Positions 25,816 through 35,447 are shown, counted from the stretch's first letter. The stretch: DNA of 64,000 nucleotides from Pseudomonas poae (GCA_028869255.1 CP110972.1:4593001-4657000); one strand, 5' to 3'. Made by a program: numbers and translations. Notes: generated from the letters alone by a model not told the origin.

Positions 25816-26850
25816 ATGAGAGAATCCCCGGCCATCGTCCAACCCCGCTCAGAGAAACCGATGAAAGCAGTGTCCGCCTCGGCCTCCCGTTACGCGATGA
25901 TTCACCAGCTGTTGCGTGACGCGATCGTCAACGGCACCGCCCGCCACGGGCTGGTGCTGCTGGAAGCGCCGCTGGCCGAATTGTTCGGCACCAGTCGCGT
26001 ACCGGTGCGCAAGGCGCTGGACCTGTTGCACGCAGAAGGCTTGATCTGCCGCTTCAACGGCCGGGGTTACCTGATCAACCCCGACGGCCTGGCCATGGAG
26101 CCGCTGCGCCTGCCCCTGAGCCATGCGCACCTGGGCCTGAACGGCGAGGATGAGCTGGTGGACACGCGGCCGCTGGGCGAGCGGATCGTCGAGGAAATCG
26201 GCGCGGCGTTGTCCACCTGCATTGCTTTCGGCCATTACCGTCTGGATGAACAAGCCGCCGCCGACCACTACGGCGTCAGCCGCGCCGTGGTGCGCGAAGC
26301 GCTGATGCGCCTGCGCGACCGTGGCCTGGTGGAAAAAGAGCCCTACTCCCAATGGTTGGCCGGGCCTTTGACGGCGCGGGAAGTCACCGAAGACTACGAA
26401 CTGCGCGCCTGCCTTGAGCCCGAAGCCTTGCGCCAGAGCGCGCCCAACCTCGACCGCGAACTGCTCGAAGCCATGTTACAGCGCGTGCTGGAGGCCCAGG
26501 ACAGCCCCCATTGCAGCCTGGAAGCCATCGAGCAGATCGAAGAGGATTTGCACCAGCGCTGCCTGGCCGGTCTGCAAAACCGCAAGATCGCCGCGCTGAT
26601 CCGCCAAGGCCAGAGCCCGATGATCATCAGTCGGATTTTCTACCGTTTGCTGGGGATCGGTGCTGATCCGGCCATGCTTGCCGAACATCGCCTGATTCTG
26701 GAGCTGTTGCTACATGGAGCATTCGATGCCGCGGCGCTGAACCTGCGTGAGCATTTGCAGCGGGCTCGGCAACGGATGCTGCAGAGGCTGAAGGTGCTCT
26801 CAGTCCTGCCAGAACAACCCCTGCCCGCCTACCTGCACAAAATCAGCTGA
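25816..26850 (+). CDS. GntR/FadR-type regulator with two tandem winged-helix domains
   Basis: The protein is 344 residues from ATG 25816, or 329 from ATG 25861 (MKAVSASASRYAM), which is equally possible. The first winged helix (LAELFGTSRVPVRKALDLLH, wing FNGRGYLI) is followed by a second complete GntR domain (AADHYGVSRAVVREALMRLR, then LVEKEP). An FCD-type all-helical effector domain (LRACLEPEALRQ onward) comes last. Usual FadR-type regulators are about 230 residues with one winged helix, so this is an unusual duplication. It is transcribed away from the amidase-imidase operon and most likely controls it through the paired 25-base sites. Confidence 0.88.
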   Translation: MRESPAIVQPRSEKPMKAVSASASRYAMIHQLLRDAIVNGTARHGLVLLEAPLAELFGTSRVPVRKALDLLHAEGLICRFNGRGYLINPDGLAMEPLRLPLSHAHLGLNGEDELVDTRPLGERIVEEIGAALSTCIAFGHYRLDEQAAADHYGVSRAVVREALMRLRDRGLVEKEPYSQWLAGPLTAREVTEDYELRACLEPEALRQSAPNLDRELLEAMLQRVLEAQDSPHCSLEAIEQIEEDLHQRCLAGLQNRKIAALIRQGQSPMIISRIFYRLLGIGADPAMLAEHRLILELLLHGAFDAAALNLREHLQRARQRMLQRLKVLSVLPEQPLPAYLHKIS

Positions 26851-26867
26851 CCCCATGCGGTGCAGAA

Positions 26868-26956
26868 TGTGGGAGCGGGCTTGCTCGCGAATGCGCTGGG
26901 TCAGTCAGCGATGTATTGGCTGACCCAGCGCATTCGCGAGCAAGCCCGCTCCCACA
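26868..26956. repeat. REPIN, GAGCGGGCTTGCTCGCGAATGCGC type
   Basis: Near-perfect inverted arms beginning TGTGGGAGCGGGCTTGCTCG, between the GntR gene and the Lon protease gene. Confidence 0.9.
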
Positions 26957-27055
26957 CTGATAATTTTATGCAATTTGTTGCTAACTGCCTCCCACCATTG
27001 AAACCACCGCTGCGCCGCCCCATCTAACCTCCATACTTCCTTATGCAGGTGCCCC

Positions 27056-29479
27056 ATGAGCGACCAGCAAGAATTCCCTGATTACGACCTGAACGACTAC
27101 GCCGACCCCGAAAACGCCGAGCATGCGGCTTCGTCCAACACCGGCCTGGCGCTGCCTGGGCAAAACCTGCCGGACAAGGTCTACATCATCCCGATCCACA
27201 ATCGGCCGTTCTTCCCGGCGCAAGTGCTGCCGGTGATCGTCAATGAAGAGCCGTGGGCCGAAACGCTGGAGCTGGTGAGCAAATCCGACCACCACTCCCT
27301 GGCCCTGTTCTTCATGGACACCCCGCCGGAAGACCCACGGCACTTCGACACCTCCAGCCTGCCGCTGTACGGCACGCTGGTGAAGGTGCACCACGCCAGC
27401 CGCGAGAACGGCAAACTGCAATTTGTCGCCCAGGGCCTGACCCGCGTACGCATCAAGACCTGGCTCAAGCACCATCGCCCGCCATACCTGGTGGAAGTCG
27501 AATACCCGCACCAGCCCACCGAGCCGACCGACGAGGTCAAGGCCTACGGCATGGCGCTGATCAACGCGATCAAAGAGCTGTTGCCGCTCAACCCGCTGTA
27601 CAGCGAAGAACTGAAGAATTACCTCAACCGCTTCAGCCCCAACGACCCGTCGCCGCTCACCGACTTCGCCGCCGCGCTGACCTCGGCCACCGGTAACGAG
27701 TTGCAGGAAGTGCTGGACTGCGTGCCCATGCTCAAACGCATGGAAAAAGTGCTGCCGATGCTGCGCAAAGAGGTGGAAGTTGCGCGCCTGCAAAAAGAAC
27801 TCTCCGCCGAGGTGAACCGCAAGATCGGCGAGCACCAGCGCGAGTTCTTCCTCAAGGAACAGCTCAAGGTGATCCAGCAGGAACTGGGCTTGACCAAGGA
27901 CGACCGCAGCGCGGACGTCGAGCAGTTCGAGCAGCGCCTGGAAGGCAAGGTGCTGCCGGCCCAGGCGAAAAAACGCATTGATGAAGAATTGAACAAGCTG
28001 TCGATCCTGGAAACGGGTTCGCCGGAGTATGCGGTTACGCGCAATTACCTGGACTGGGCCACCTCGGTGCCGTGGGGCGTGTTTGGCGAGGACAAACTCG
28101 ACCTCAAACATGCGCGCAAAGTGCTGGATAAACACCACGCGGGGCTCGACGACATCAAGAGTCGTATCCTCGAGTTCCTGGCGGTGGGCGCTTACAAAGG
28201 CGAAGTCGCCGGCTCCATCGTGCTGCTGGTAGGCCCGCCGGGTGTGGGCAAGACCAGTGTGGGTAAATCCATCGCCGAATCCCTGGGCCGGCCGTTCTAC
28301 CGTTTCAGCGTCGGCGGCATGCGTGACGAGGCCGAGATCAAGGGCCATCGCCGCACCTACATCGGCGCCCTGCCGGGCAAGCTGGTGCAGGCGCTTAAAG
28401 ATGTGGAAGTGATGAACCCGGTGATCATGCTCGACGAGATCGACAAGATGGGCCAGAGCTTCCAGGGCGACCCGGCCTCGGCCTTGCTCGAAACCCTCGA
28501 CCCTGAGCAGAACGTCGAATTCCTCGACCACTACCTGGACCTGCGCCTGGACCTGTCCAAAGTGCTGTTCGTGTGCACCGCCAACACCCTGGACTCGATC
28601 CCCGGCCCACTGCTGGACCGGATGGAAGTGATTCGCCTGTCGGGCTATATCACCGAAGAAAAAGTCGCCATTGCCAAACGCCACCTGTGGCCGAAACAGC
28701 TGGAAAAAGCCGGCGTGGCAAAAACCAGCCTGACCATCAGCGACGGCGCCCTGCGCGCATTGATCGACGGTTATGCGCGGGAAGCCGGGGTGCGCCAGCT
28801 GGAGAAACAGCTGGGCAAACTGGTGCGCAAGGCGGTGGTCAAGCTGCTGGATGAGCCGGACTCGGTGATCAAACTCGGCACCAAGGACCTGGAAAGCTCC
28901 CTGGGCATGCCGGTGTTCCGCAATGAGCAAGTGCTGTCCGGCACCGGCGTAATCACCGGCCTGGCCTGGACCAGCATGGGCGGCGCGACCTTGCCGATCG
29001 AGGCGACGCGCATCCACACGCTCAACCGCGGCTTCAAGCTCACCGGGCAGTTGGGTGAAGTGATGAAGGAATCCGCTGAAATCGCCTACAGCTACATCAG
29101 CTCGAATCTGAAGTCGTTCGGCGGCGATCCGAAGTTTTTCGATGAAGCCTTTGTGCACTTGCACGTGCCGGAAGGTGCCACGCCGAAAGACGGCCCGAGT
29201 GCCGGCGTGACCATGGCCAGCGCGCTGCTGTCGCTGGCGCGCAACCAGCCGCCGAAAAAAGGCGTGGCGATGACCGGTGAGCTGACATTGACCGGGCATG
29301 TGCTGCCGATTGGCGGGGTGCGCGAGAAGGTGATCGCGGCGCGGCGCCAGAAGATTCACGAGCTGATCCTGCCGGAGCCGAATCGTGGCAGTTTCGAGGA
29401 ATTGCCGGAGTACCTGAAAGAAGGCATGACGGTTCATTTTGCCAAGCGCTTTGCGGATGTGGCTAAGGTGCTGTTCTGA
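27056..29479 (+). CDS. lon2: ATP-dependent Lon-type protease (second Lon, AsrA-like)
   Basis: The 807-residue protein has an N-terminal substrate-binding domain (VYIIPIHNRPFFPAQVLPVIV), a coiled linker, an AAA+ module with Walker A GPPGVGKTS and Walker B VIMLDEIDKMG, and a C-terminal protease domain. The catalytic dyad is S715 in PKDGPSAG and K758 in GGVREKVIAA. Pseudomonads carry a main lon in the clpX region; this isolated copy resembles the second type known in P. aeruginosa as AsrA. It probably degrades misfolded or regulatory proteins. No sigma-32 promoter could be confirmed. The symbol is descriptive. Confidence 0.93.
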   Translation: MSDQQEFPDYDLNDYADPENAEHAASSNTGLALPGQNLPDKVYIIPIHNRPFFPAQVLPVIVNEEPWAETLELVSKSDHHSLALFFMDTPPEDPRHFDTSSLPLYGTLVKVHHASRENGKLQFVAQGLTRVRIKTWLKHHRPPYLVEVEYPHQPTEPTDEVKAYGMALINAIKELLPLNPLYSEELKNYLNRFSPNDPSPLTDFAAALTSATGNELQEVLDCVPMLKRMEKVLPMLRKEVEVARLQKELSAEVNRKIGEHQREFFLKEQLKVIQQELGLTKDDRSADVEQFEQRLEGKVLPAQAKKRIDEELNKLSILETGSPEYAVTRNYLDWATSVPWGVFGEDKLDLKHARKVLDKHHAGLDDIKSRILEFLAVGAYKGEVAGSIVLLVGPPGVGKTSVGKSIAESLGRPFYRFSVGGMRDEAEIKGHRRTYIGALPGKLVQALKDVEVMNPVIMLDEIDKMGQSFQGDPASALLETLDPEQNVEFLDHYLDLRLDLSKVLFVCTANTLDSIPGPLLDRMEVIRLSGYITEEKVAIAKRHLWPKQLEKAGVAKTSLTISDGALRALIDGYAREAGVRQLEKQLGKLVRKAVVKLLDEPDSVIKLGTKDLESSLGMPVFRNEQVLSGTGVITGLAWTSMGGATLPIEATRIHTLNRGFKLTGQLGEVMKESAEIAYSYISSNLKSFGGDPKFFDEAFVHLHVPEGATPKDGPSAGVTMASALLSLARNQPPKKGVAMTGELTLTGHVLPIGGVREKVIAARRQKIHELILPEPNRGSFEELPEYLKEGMTVHFAKRFADVAKVLF

Positions 29480-29494
29480 TCCTTATGTAGTGCC

Positions 29495-29588
29495 TGGTCT
29501 GGCCTCATCGCGGGCAAGCCCGCTCCCACACTGACCGAGTATGCGGTCAAAATGTGGGAGCGGGCTTGCCTGCGATGGGGCCAGACCA
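29495..29588. repeat. REPIN in reversed polarity
   Basis: Here CGGGCAAGCCCGCTCCCACA comes first and TGTGGGAGCGGGCTTGCCTG second, the opposite order from the other REPINs in the window. The outer ends TGGTCTGGCC/GGCCAGACCA also pair, giving a long hairpin just after the lon-type gene. Confidence 0.85.
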
Positions 29589-29667
29589 TTCACCACACCC
29601 CCCTCTTGTCACACCTTGTCTCATCTTCGGTTATGCTCGCCCTTCGTCGTCAAACAACGGAGCCCCC

Positions 29668-30057
29668 ATGACCGCTGCCCGCCTGCTTCTCCCCCTGAGC
29701 CTTGCCCTGCTGGCCGCGTGCGCCAGTGCACCGAAGCAAAACATCACCGTGGAAAACCAGAGCGCCTGCCCGCTTCAGCTTAAAGCCGGGCAAAACCTGA
29801 TCCTCAGCCTGCCGAGCAACCCCACCACCGGTTACCGCTGGGCCATCCAGGATTCAGCCGGCGGCGTGCTGCGCGCCCTGAGTCCCGAGGTCTACAGCAG
29901 TTCCGAATCGGGTGTGATCGGTGGTGGTGGCCAATCCACCTGGCGCTTCCAGGCGTTCGCGGCGGGCCAGGGCCGTTTGCGCCTGACCTCCCAGCAACCC
30001 TGGGAGCCGGAAGCCGAACCCGCCGAAACCTTCGACTGCGCCATCACGGTGAACTGA
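29668..30057 (+). CDS. Chagasin-like (I42 family) protease inhibitor lipoprotein
   Basis: The 129-residue protein has a lipoprotein signal (lipobox LLAAC). The mature part shows the chagasin/I42 motifs NPTTGYRW and a GGGGQSTWRF loop. I42 proteins inhibit papain-like cysteine proteases in the periplasm or outside the cell. ATG 29668 is preceded by ACGGAG. The next gene starts one base after the stop, so the pair is probably one transcript. Confidence 0.88.
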   Translation: MTAARLLLPLSLALLAACASAPKQNITVENQSACPLQLKAGQNLILSLPSNPTTGYRWAIQDSAGGVLRALSPEVYSSSESGVIGGGGQSTWRFQAFAAGQGRLRLTSQQPWEPEAEPAETFDCAITVN

Positions 30058-30058
30058 T

Positions 30059-30715
30059 ATGCCATGGCTGATTCTTGCGTTGATGGGCGCCGGCACTTTT
30101 ATCTACGGCCTGACCACCCATGCCAGCTTGCTGTGCCTGTTGGTCAAGCCGCTGCCGGTGCTGGCGCTGCTGGGCTGGCTGCATGATGCGCCGCCCACCG
30201 AATATCGACGCTGGATCAGCCTGGGGCTGATTTTCTCCCTGGTCGGTGATGTATTGCTCGCCTGGCCGGGCGACCTGTTTATCTTTGGCCTCGGCGCTTT
30301 CCTGTTTGCGCACCTGGCGTATTTGAAAGCCTATTTCAGCGACTGCCGACGCCGGGCGTTGCTGCCACTGGTACTGGCGCTGGGGGTGGGCGCGGTGCTG
30401 CTGAGCATCCTGATTGCCCACGGCCTGGGCGACCTGCTGATTCCGGTGGTGGTTTACGCGCTGGTGATCAGCGCGATGCTTTGGCGGGCGCTGGCGCGGC
30501 TGGGCACTGATGTACCCCGGCAGTCGGCGCTGCTGGCGGCGGCGGGGGCGGTGTCGTTTGTGTTTTCCGACACGCTGATCGGGATCAATCGGTTTGTGCT
30601 GGCGTTCGAAGCGGCGCCGTATTTGTTGATCACCATGTACTGGCTCGGCCAGTGGGGCATCACGGCCTCGGCTTTCCATCAGACAACCCGCGCACACGAG
30701 GGCCAACTTGGCTAA
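30059..30715 (+). CDS. YhhN family membrane protein (lysoplasmalogenase-like)
   Basis: The 218-residue protein has about seven to eight membrane helices. Family features are KPLPVLALLGWL, the LIFSLVGDVLLAWPGDLFIFGLGAFLFAH segment (Asp-rich helix; key residues G-D-x-L and G-x-F-x-F-x-H) and SDTLIGINRF. The animal homologue TMEM86 is a lysoplasmalogenase; the bacterial substrate is not firmly known. The start lies one base after the chagasin-like gene. It leads into cmoA 36 bases further on. Confidence 0.9.
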   Translation: MPWLILALMGAGTFIYGLTTHASLLCLLVKPLPVLALLGWLHDAPPTEYRRWISLGLIFSLVGDVLLAWPGDLFIFGLGAFLFAHLAYLKAYFSDCRRRALLPLVLALGVGAVLLSILIAHGLGDLLIPVVVYALVISAMLWRALARLGTDVPRQSALLAAAGAVSFVFSDTLIGINRFVLAFEAAPYLLITMYWLGQWGITASAFHQTTRAHEGQLG

Positions 30716-30751
30716 AATGCCGGCCTTTCCCCCATCGTCGCCGGAACAGCC

Positions 30752-31495
30752 GTGAGCAAAGAACCCGATCGCCTATTCGCCCAGCCCTTGCCCCAGGTGC
30801 CGGACTTCGCCTTTAACGAGGACGTGGTGCGGGTGTTCCCGGACATGATCAAGCGCTCGGTACCGGGTTACCCGACCATCGTTGAGAACCTCGGCGTGCT
30901 CGCGGCGCAGTTTGCCCAACCCAACAGTGTGCTCTACGACCTGGGCTCGTCCCTCGGGGCGGTCACTCAAGCCTTGCGCCGCCATGTGCGCACTGACGGC
31001 TGCCGGGTGATCGCGGTGGATAACTCGGCAGCCATGGTCGAGCGCTGCCGTGAATACCTCAATGGCCAGGACTCGATGTTCCAGGAGCTGCTGCCGGTTG
31101 AGGTGATCGAGGGCGATATCCTCGCGCTGCAATTTGCACCGGCCTCGGTGGTGGCGCTGAACTTCACCCTGCAATTTATCGCCCCCGATGAGCGCCTGGC
31201 GTTGCTCGGGCGCATCCGCCAGGCCCTGCTGCCGGGCGGTGCATTGATCCTCTCGGAAAAGCTGCGCTTCAATGACCTTGAAGAACACGCACTGCTGACC
31301 GACCTGCATATCGCGTTCAAACGCGCCAACGGCTACAGCGAACTGGAAATCGCCCAGAAGCGCAGCGCCATCGAAAACGTCATGAAGCCCGACAGCCTCC
31401 AAGAACACCGCGAACGCCTGCTGGCGGCCGGGTTCTCGAAAGTCGTGCCGTGGTTCCAGTGTCTTAACTTTGCCTCGTTGATTGCCTTGCCATGA
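30752..31495 (+). CDS. cmoA: Carboxy-S-adenosyl-L-methionine synthase
   Basis: The 247-residue class I methyltransferase fold protein opens with [28 protein letters not shown]. The SAM-binding YDLGSSLGA loop and AVDNSAAMV follow, as in CmoA. It makes carboxy-SAM from SAM and prephenate for wobble-uridine (cmo5U34) modification of tRNA. The start is GTG 30752. Its stop overlaps the cmoB ATG by four bases. Confidence 0.96.
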   Translation: MSKEPDRLFAQPLPQVPDFAFNEDVVRVFPDMIKRSVPGYPTIVENLGVLAAQFAQPNSVLYDLGSSLGAVTQALRRHVRTDGCRVIAVDNSAAMVERCREYLNGQDSMFQELLPVEVIEGDILALQFAPASVVALNFTLQFIAPDERLALLGRIRQALLPGGALILSEKLRFNDLEEHALLTDLHIAFKRANGYSELEIAQKRSAIENVMKPDSLQEHRERLLAAGFSKVVPWFQCLNFASLIALP

Positions 31496-32447
31496 TTGAT
31501 TTGTCCCCCCTCGCCCGCCACTTGGTCGGCACCCCCTGGCCGTGTGGGCCCAGGGCCTGCAAGCGCAACTCGACAGCAAGATGGAAAAGGGCCATGGCGA
31601 CCTGGAGCGTTGGCAGAGCGCGCTGGATGCGCTGCCGAAGATTCAGCCCAGCGAAGTCGACTTGCTCAACGGCTTGACCCTCGATACCGATTGCGACGAG
31701 GCCACGCGCGCGCAGATGCACACCGCGCTGATGGGCCTGAGCCCTTGGCGCAAAGGGCCGTTCCACCTGTTCGGCGTGCATGTGGACACCGAATGGCGCT
31801 CGGACTGGAAGTGGTCACGGGTGGCGCCGCACCTGAACTTGAAAGGCAAACGCATCCTCGATGTGGGCTGCGGCAACGGTTACTACATGTGGCGCATGCT
31901 CGGCGCGGGTGCCGACAGCGTGATCGGCGTGGACCCGAACTGGCTGTTTTTTTGCCAGTTCCAGGCAGTGCAGCGTTACCTGTCCGAGCCGAAAGCCTGG
32001 CACCTGCCCTTCCCCTTCGAAGACCTGCCGGCGAACCTGGAAGGCTTCGACACGGTGTTTTCCATGGGTGTGTTCTACCACCGCCGCTCCCCTATCGAGC
32101 ATCTGCTGGCGCTCAAAGACACCCTGGTCAAAGGCGGCGAGCTGGTATTGGAAACCCTGGTGGTGGAAGGCGATCAGCAACAGGTGCTGGTGCCGGAAGA
32201 TCGCTACGCGCAGATGCGCAACGTGTGGTTCCTGCCGTCGGTGCCGGCGTTGATGCTGTGGCTGCGCCGCGCCGGTTTCAGCGACGTGCGGTGTGTGGAT
32301 GTGAGCGTCACCACGGTCGAGGAACAGCGTGGGACAGAGTGGATGAAGTATCAGTCGCTGAGTGATTTCCTCGATCCGCAGGATCACAGCAAAACCATCG
32401 AAGGGCTGCCGGCGCCGATGCGGGCGGTGATCATCGCCAAAAAATAA
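31492..32447 (+). pseudogene. cmoB: tRNA U34 carboxymethyltransferase, frameshifted near the N-terminus
   Basis: The gene starts at ATG 31492 ([15 protein letters not shown]) overlapping cmoA, then loses frame in a five-C run (31532-31536). One extra C would restore [20 protein letters not shown] and give a 318-residue protein, the usual CmoB length. The rest is intact: [19 protein letters not shown] site, [10 protein letters not shown], the [12 protein letters not shown] segment and a C-terminal [14 protein letters not shown]. CmoB transfers the carboxymethyl group from carboxy-SAM to hydroxyuridine 34. A shortened product from ATG 31542 would lack about 17 residues. It is either a real mutation or a homopolymer error. 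Confidence 0.9.
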
Positions 32448-32475
32448 TTCCATCTCCCTGGAAACGCAGATCAAA

Positions 32476-32564
32476 TGTGGGAGCGGGCTTGCTCGCGAAG
32501 GCGGTGTATCAGAAACACATGCAGTGACTGACACTGCGCCTTCGCGAGCAAGCCCGCTCCCACA
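32476..32564. repeat. REPIN, GAGCGGGCTTGCTCGCGAAGGCG type
   Basis: Inverted arms starting TGTGGGAGCGGGCTTGCTCG between the convergent cmoB and tadA genes. It may also act in 3' end formation. Confidence 0.9.
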
Positions 32565-32583
32565 TTTTGGCCCTCAGTGTTCT

Positions 32584-33081
32584 TTAAAGTGTTGGCTTGG
32601 CTCGTCTGGCCTTGAAGAACTCACTCAGAACAGCCCCGCATTCCTCCGCCAACACCCCACCTTCATACAACACCCGATGGTTAAGAAAGCCCTGGGTAAA
32701 AAACTGCCCCTGGCTTTGCACGATCCCGGCCTTGGGCTCCAACGCGCCATACACCACACGCGCCACACGCGAATGCACGATCAGGCCCGCGCACATGCTG
32801 CACGGTTCCAGCGTCACATACAGCGTGCTGCCGACCAGGCGATAGTTGCTGATGGCTTGCGCGGCGGCGCGGATGGCGACCATTTCGGCATGGGCGCTGG
32901 GGTCGTTGCCGCTGATCGGGCAGTTGAAGCCACGGCCGATGATTTCACCGTCCTGCACCAGCACCGCGCCCACCGGCACTTCGCCCAGCGCGGCGCCCTG
33001 GGCGGCGAGGGCCAGGGCTTCGCGCATAAAGTCCTGGTCGCGGCTGCGGTCGATAATTGCTGCGGGGCGAAACTGGCGCAT
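32584..33081 (-). CDS. tadA: tRNA-specific adenosine deaminase
   Basis: The 165-residue zinc deaminase has HAEM (zinc His and catalytic Glu) and PCSMCAG (two zinc Cys). FGALGEVPVGAVLV-like and EPKAGIVQS segments are typical of TadA. It converts A34 to inosine in tRNA-Arg(ACG) and is normally essential. ATG 33081 overlaps the multicopper oxidase stop by one base (TAATG), so translation is probably coupled to that gene; longer upstream frames would overlap it further. Confidence 0.95.
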   Translation of the reverse strand: MRQFRPAAIIDRSRDQDFMREALALAAQGAALGEVPVGAVLVQDGEIIGRGFNCPISGNDPSAHAEMVAIRAAAQAISNYRLVGSTLYVTLEPCSMCAGLIVHSRVARVVYGALEPKAGIVQSQGQFFTQGFLNHRVLYEGGVLAEECGAVLSEFFKARRAKPTL

Positions 33082-34457
33082 TACGCCACCTCGATGGCGG
33101 CCATCAGGCCGGTTTCCATATGGTCGATCACGTGGCAATGGAACATCCACACCCCGGGGTTATCGGCCACCAATGCCACGCGGGCGCGCTCGTTCTTGCC
33201 CAGCAGGTAGGTGTCGGTGAAGTACGGAATCACCTTGTGGCGGTTCGAGGCGATCACCTTGAAGCTCATGCCATGCAGGTGGATCGGGTGCTGGTACTGG
33301 GTCATGTTCTTCAGTTCAAAAATGTAGCTCTTGCCCTTCTCCAGCTTGGCGATCGGGCGGTCGGCGCAGGTCTTGTCGGTGATGTCCCAGGCTTTGCCGT
33401 TGATCTGCCACAGGCTCGGCGGCTTGCCATCATCCACCGACACGCTGCCGACCCACTCGAAATTGAAGTTGAGTTTTTCCGCATTGGCCAGGTCCGGCTC
33501 GGCAACCGGGTTGGCCGGCAGCGCCGGTGGCCATTCGGTCGGCGCGTCGGTATTGGCGACCGAGCGGAAGGTGCCCAGGCGCACCGGGCCATTGCGGATC
33601 GACAGTTCTTCACCGGCCGGCGGGGCCTTGATCGCCAGGCAGATGCGCATGCCCGGGCCCAGCCAGTATTCCTTGCCCAGCGGGCGCGGCTCGATGGGGT
33701 TGCCGTCCAGCGCATAGATCTGCGCTTCGACGTCCGGGATGTTGAGGCGATAGGTCAGGGTGTTGTCGAGGTTGAGCAAGCGCACGCGGGTGATCTGCCC
33801 GGCGGGCAGATCGATCACCGCCTGGGACACGCCGTTGATCGTCGACAGGCGCCCGGCCGTACCGCCACGTGCGGCCTCACGGGGAATGCTGAACGCCACG
33901 AAAGCGCCCTCTTCGTCCACGTGCCAGCTTTTCAGGCTGAGGGTGCGTTCGTGCTTGAAACCCGTGGGCTCGCGCTCCTCGATGATCAGCGGGCCGACCA
34001 GGCCACGGCCGAGTTCTTCGCTGCTGTTCACGTGGGGGTGATACCAGTAGCTGCCGGCATCCGGCACGCGGAATTTGTAATCGAAGTATTCGCCAGGCAA
34101 CACCGGCAATTGCGAGACGTACGGCACGCCGTCCATTTCCAGCGGCAGGCGGATGCCATGCCAGTGAATGGTGGTGGCGACCGGCAGGTGGTTGATAAAA
34201 CGCACCCGCAGCCATTCGCCCTGGCGCACGCGCAATTCGGTACCCGGTGCCGACGGGCCGAATGCCCAGGCCGGGGTCTTGTGCCCCGGCACCAGTTCCA
34301 CGTCGAGCGGCGCGGCAATCAGCTCGTAATCGTGACCCGCTTCGGCCTCGGCGACTTTCCCCAGCCAATAGCGATAGGCACCACCGGCACCGACCCCCAC
34401 TACGGCCAGGCCTGCAAGACCACCCAGGATTTGTCGACGGGAAAAGGATCGGGACAC
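33081..34457 (-). CDS. Tat-exported multicopper oxidase
   Basis: The 458-residue protein begins with a twin-arginine signal (SFSRRQILGGLAGLAVVG). Three cupredoxin domains follow with all copper motifs: IHWHG, YWYHPHV, HPIHLHG and FHCHVIDHMETGLM (the last Met is the type-1 axial ligand). Likely substrates are Cu(I), phenolics or metals (CueO/laccase-like); the Met-rich insert of CueO is not evident. GTG 34457 is chosen as start because GAGG lies just upstream and the Tat motif follows at once. The partner tadA downstream is functionally unrelated. Confidence 0.9.
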   Translation of the reverse strand: MSRSFSRRQILGGLAGLAVVGVGAGGAYRYWLGKVAEAEAGHDYELIAAPLDVELVPGHKTPAWAFGPSAPGTELRVRQGEWLRVRFINHLPVATTIHWHGIRLPLEMDGVPYVSQLPVLPGEYFDYKFRVPDAGSYWYHPHVNSSEELGRGLVGPLIIEEREPTGFKHERTLSLKSWHVDEEGAFVAFSIPREAARGGTAGRLSTINGVSQAVIDLPAGQITRVRLLNLDNTLTYRLNIPDVEAQIYALDGNPIEPRPLGKEYWLGPGMRICLAIKAPPAGEELSIRNGPVRLGTFRSVANTDAPTEWPPALPANPVAEPDLANAEKLNFNFEWVGSVSVDDGKPPSLWQINGKAWDITDKTCADRPIAKLEKGKSYIFELKNMTQYQHPIHLHGMSFKVIASNRHKVIPYFTDTYLLGKNERARVALVADNPGVWMFHCHVIDHMETGLMAAIEVA

Positions 34458-34543
34458 AACAACCTCACGTATCTGCCGCAGGCTCGGGGCCTGCAAAGGG
34501 CAGATACGATACACCTGCATCGGCTAAACAGTAAGGCTTCGCA

Positions 34544-34632
34544 TGTGGGAGGGGGCTTGCTCCCGAATGCGGAGTGTCAGCCGATACATCGGGTGACTGG
34601 CCCACCGCTTTCGGGAGCAAGCCCCCTCCCAA
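34544..34632. repeat. REPIN, GAGGGGGCTTGCTCCCGAATGCGG type
   Basis: A different REP subclass (GGAGGGGGCTTGCTCCCGAA) with its complement, one mismatch at the right tip. It separates pdxJ from the multicopper oxidase gene, 195 bases apart. Confidence 0.88.
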
Positions 34633-34652
34633 ATTGGATTTCTGCTGGTTTC

Positions 34653-35396
34653 TCAGTGCTTGGCAGCAGCCAGAATCAAAGCCTTCATCTCGGCCACCGC
34701 ACCTTTGAAACCGACAAACAGCGCATGCGCCACCAATGCGTGGCCGATGTTCAGCTCGTTGATGCCCTGGATCGCAGCCACGGCTTCGACGTTGTGGTAG
34801 TGCAGGCCATGGCCGGCGTTGACGATCAGCCCTTCATTCAGGCCGCACTTCACGCCGTCGATAATGCGCTGCAGTTCGTCAGCCACTTCGGTGGGGGTAG
34901 TGGCATCGGCATAACGCCCGGTGTGCAGTTCGATGGCCGGCGCGCCAACTCGGCGCGAGGCTTCGATCTGGCGCTCGTCGGCGTCGATGAACAGCGACAC
35001 TTCGCTGCCGATTTTCGACAGGCGCTCCACGGCGGCCTTGATCCGCGCTTCCTGGCCGGCCACGTCGAGCCCGCCTTCGGTGGTCAGTTCCTGGCGGGTT
35101 TCCGGCACCAGGCAGATATGCGCCGGGCGGATGCGCTCGGCGAACGCCATCATTTCTTCGGTGACGCCCATCTCGAAGTTCATGCGGGTTTGCAGCACAT
35201 CCTTGAGCAGCAACACATCGCGCTCCTGGATGTGGCGACGGTCTTCGCGCAGGTGCACGGTGATGCCGTCGGCGCCCGCTTCTTCGGCGTCCAGCGCAGC
35301 CTTGACCGGGTCAGGGTAACGGGTGCCCCGGGCCTGGCGCAGGGTAGCGACGTGGTCGATGTTGACGCCAAGAAGAATGCGATTGCTGGTGCTCAC
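34653..35396 (-). CDS. pdxJ: Pyridoxine 5'-phosphate synthase
   Basis: The 247-residue TIM-barrel protein shows [41 protein letters not shown], and [11 protein letters not shown] near the end, all PdxJ marks. It condenses deoxyxylulose phosphate with 3-amino-2-oxopropyl phosphate in vitamin B6 synthesis. The start is GTG 35396 ([10 protein letters not shown]). It follows recO by 51 bases in the lepA-lepB-rnc-era-recO-pdxJ order. Confidence 0.97.
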   Translation of the reverse strand: MSTSNRILLGVNIDHVATLRQARGTRYPDPVKAALDAEEAGADGITVHLREDRRHIQERDVLLLKDVLQTRMNFEMGVTEEMMAFAERIRPAHICLVPETRQELTTEGGLDVAGQEARIKAAVERLSKIGSEVSLFIDADERQIEASRRVGAPAIELHTGRYADATTPTEVADELQRIIDGVKCGLNEGLIVNAGHGLHYHNVEAVAAIQGINELNIGHALVAHALFVGFKGAVAEMKALILAAAKH

Positions 35397-35447
35397 GGAA
35401 GCGCTCCTGAAAAGGGAAAGAAACGCTGCACAGCATACACGGGGATG

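Noticed and set aside
27041..29437. Long open frame antisense to the lon-type gene (798 codons), and similar ones at 5714-7579, 33057-35648, 38927-40738, 46423-48936 and 57576-59645
   Set aside because: All are shadows of GC-rich coding genes: the opposite strand has clear family motifs, and the antisense translations are rich in His, Arg, Gln and Gly without domains.
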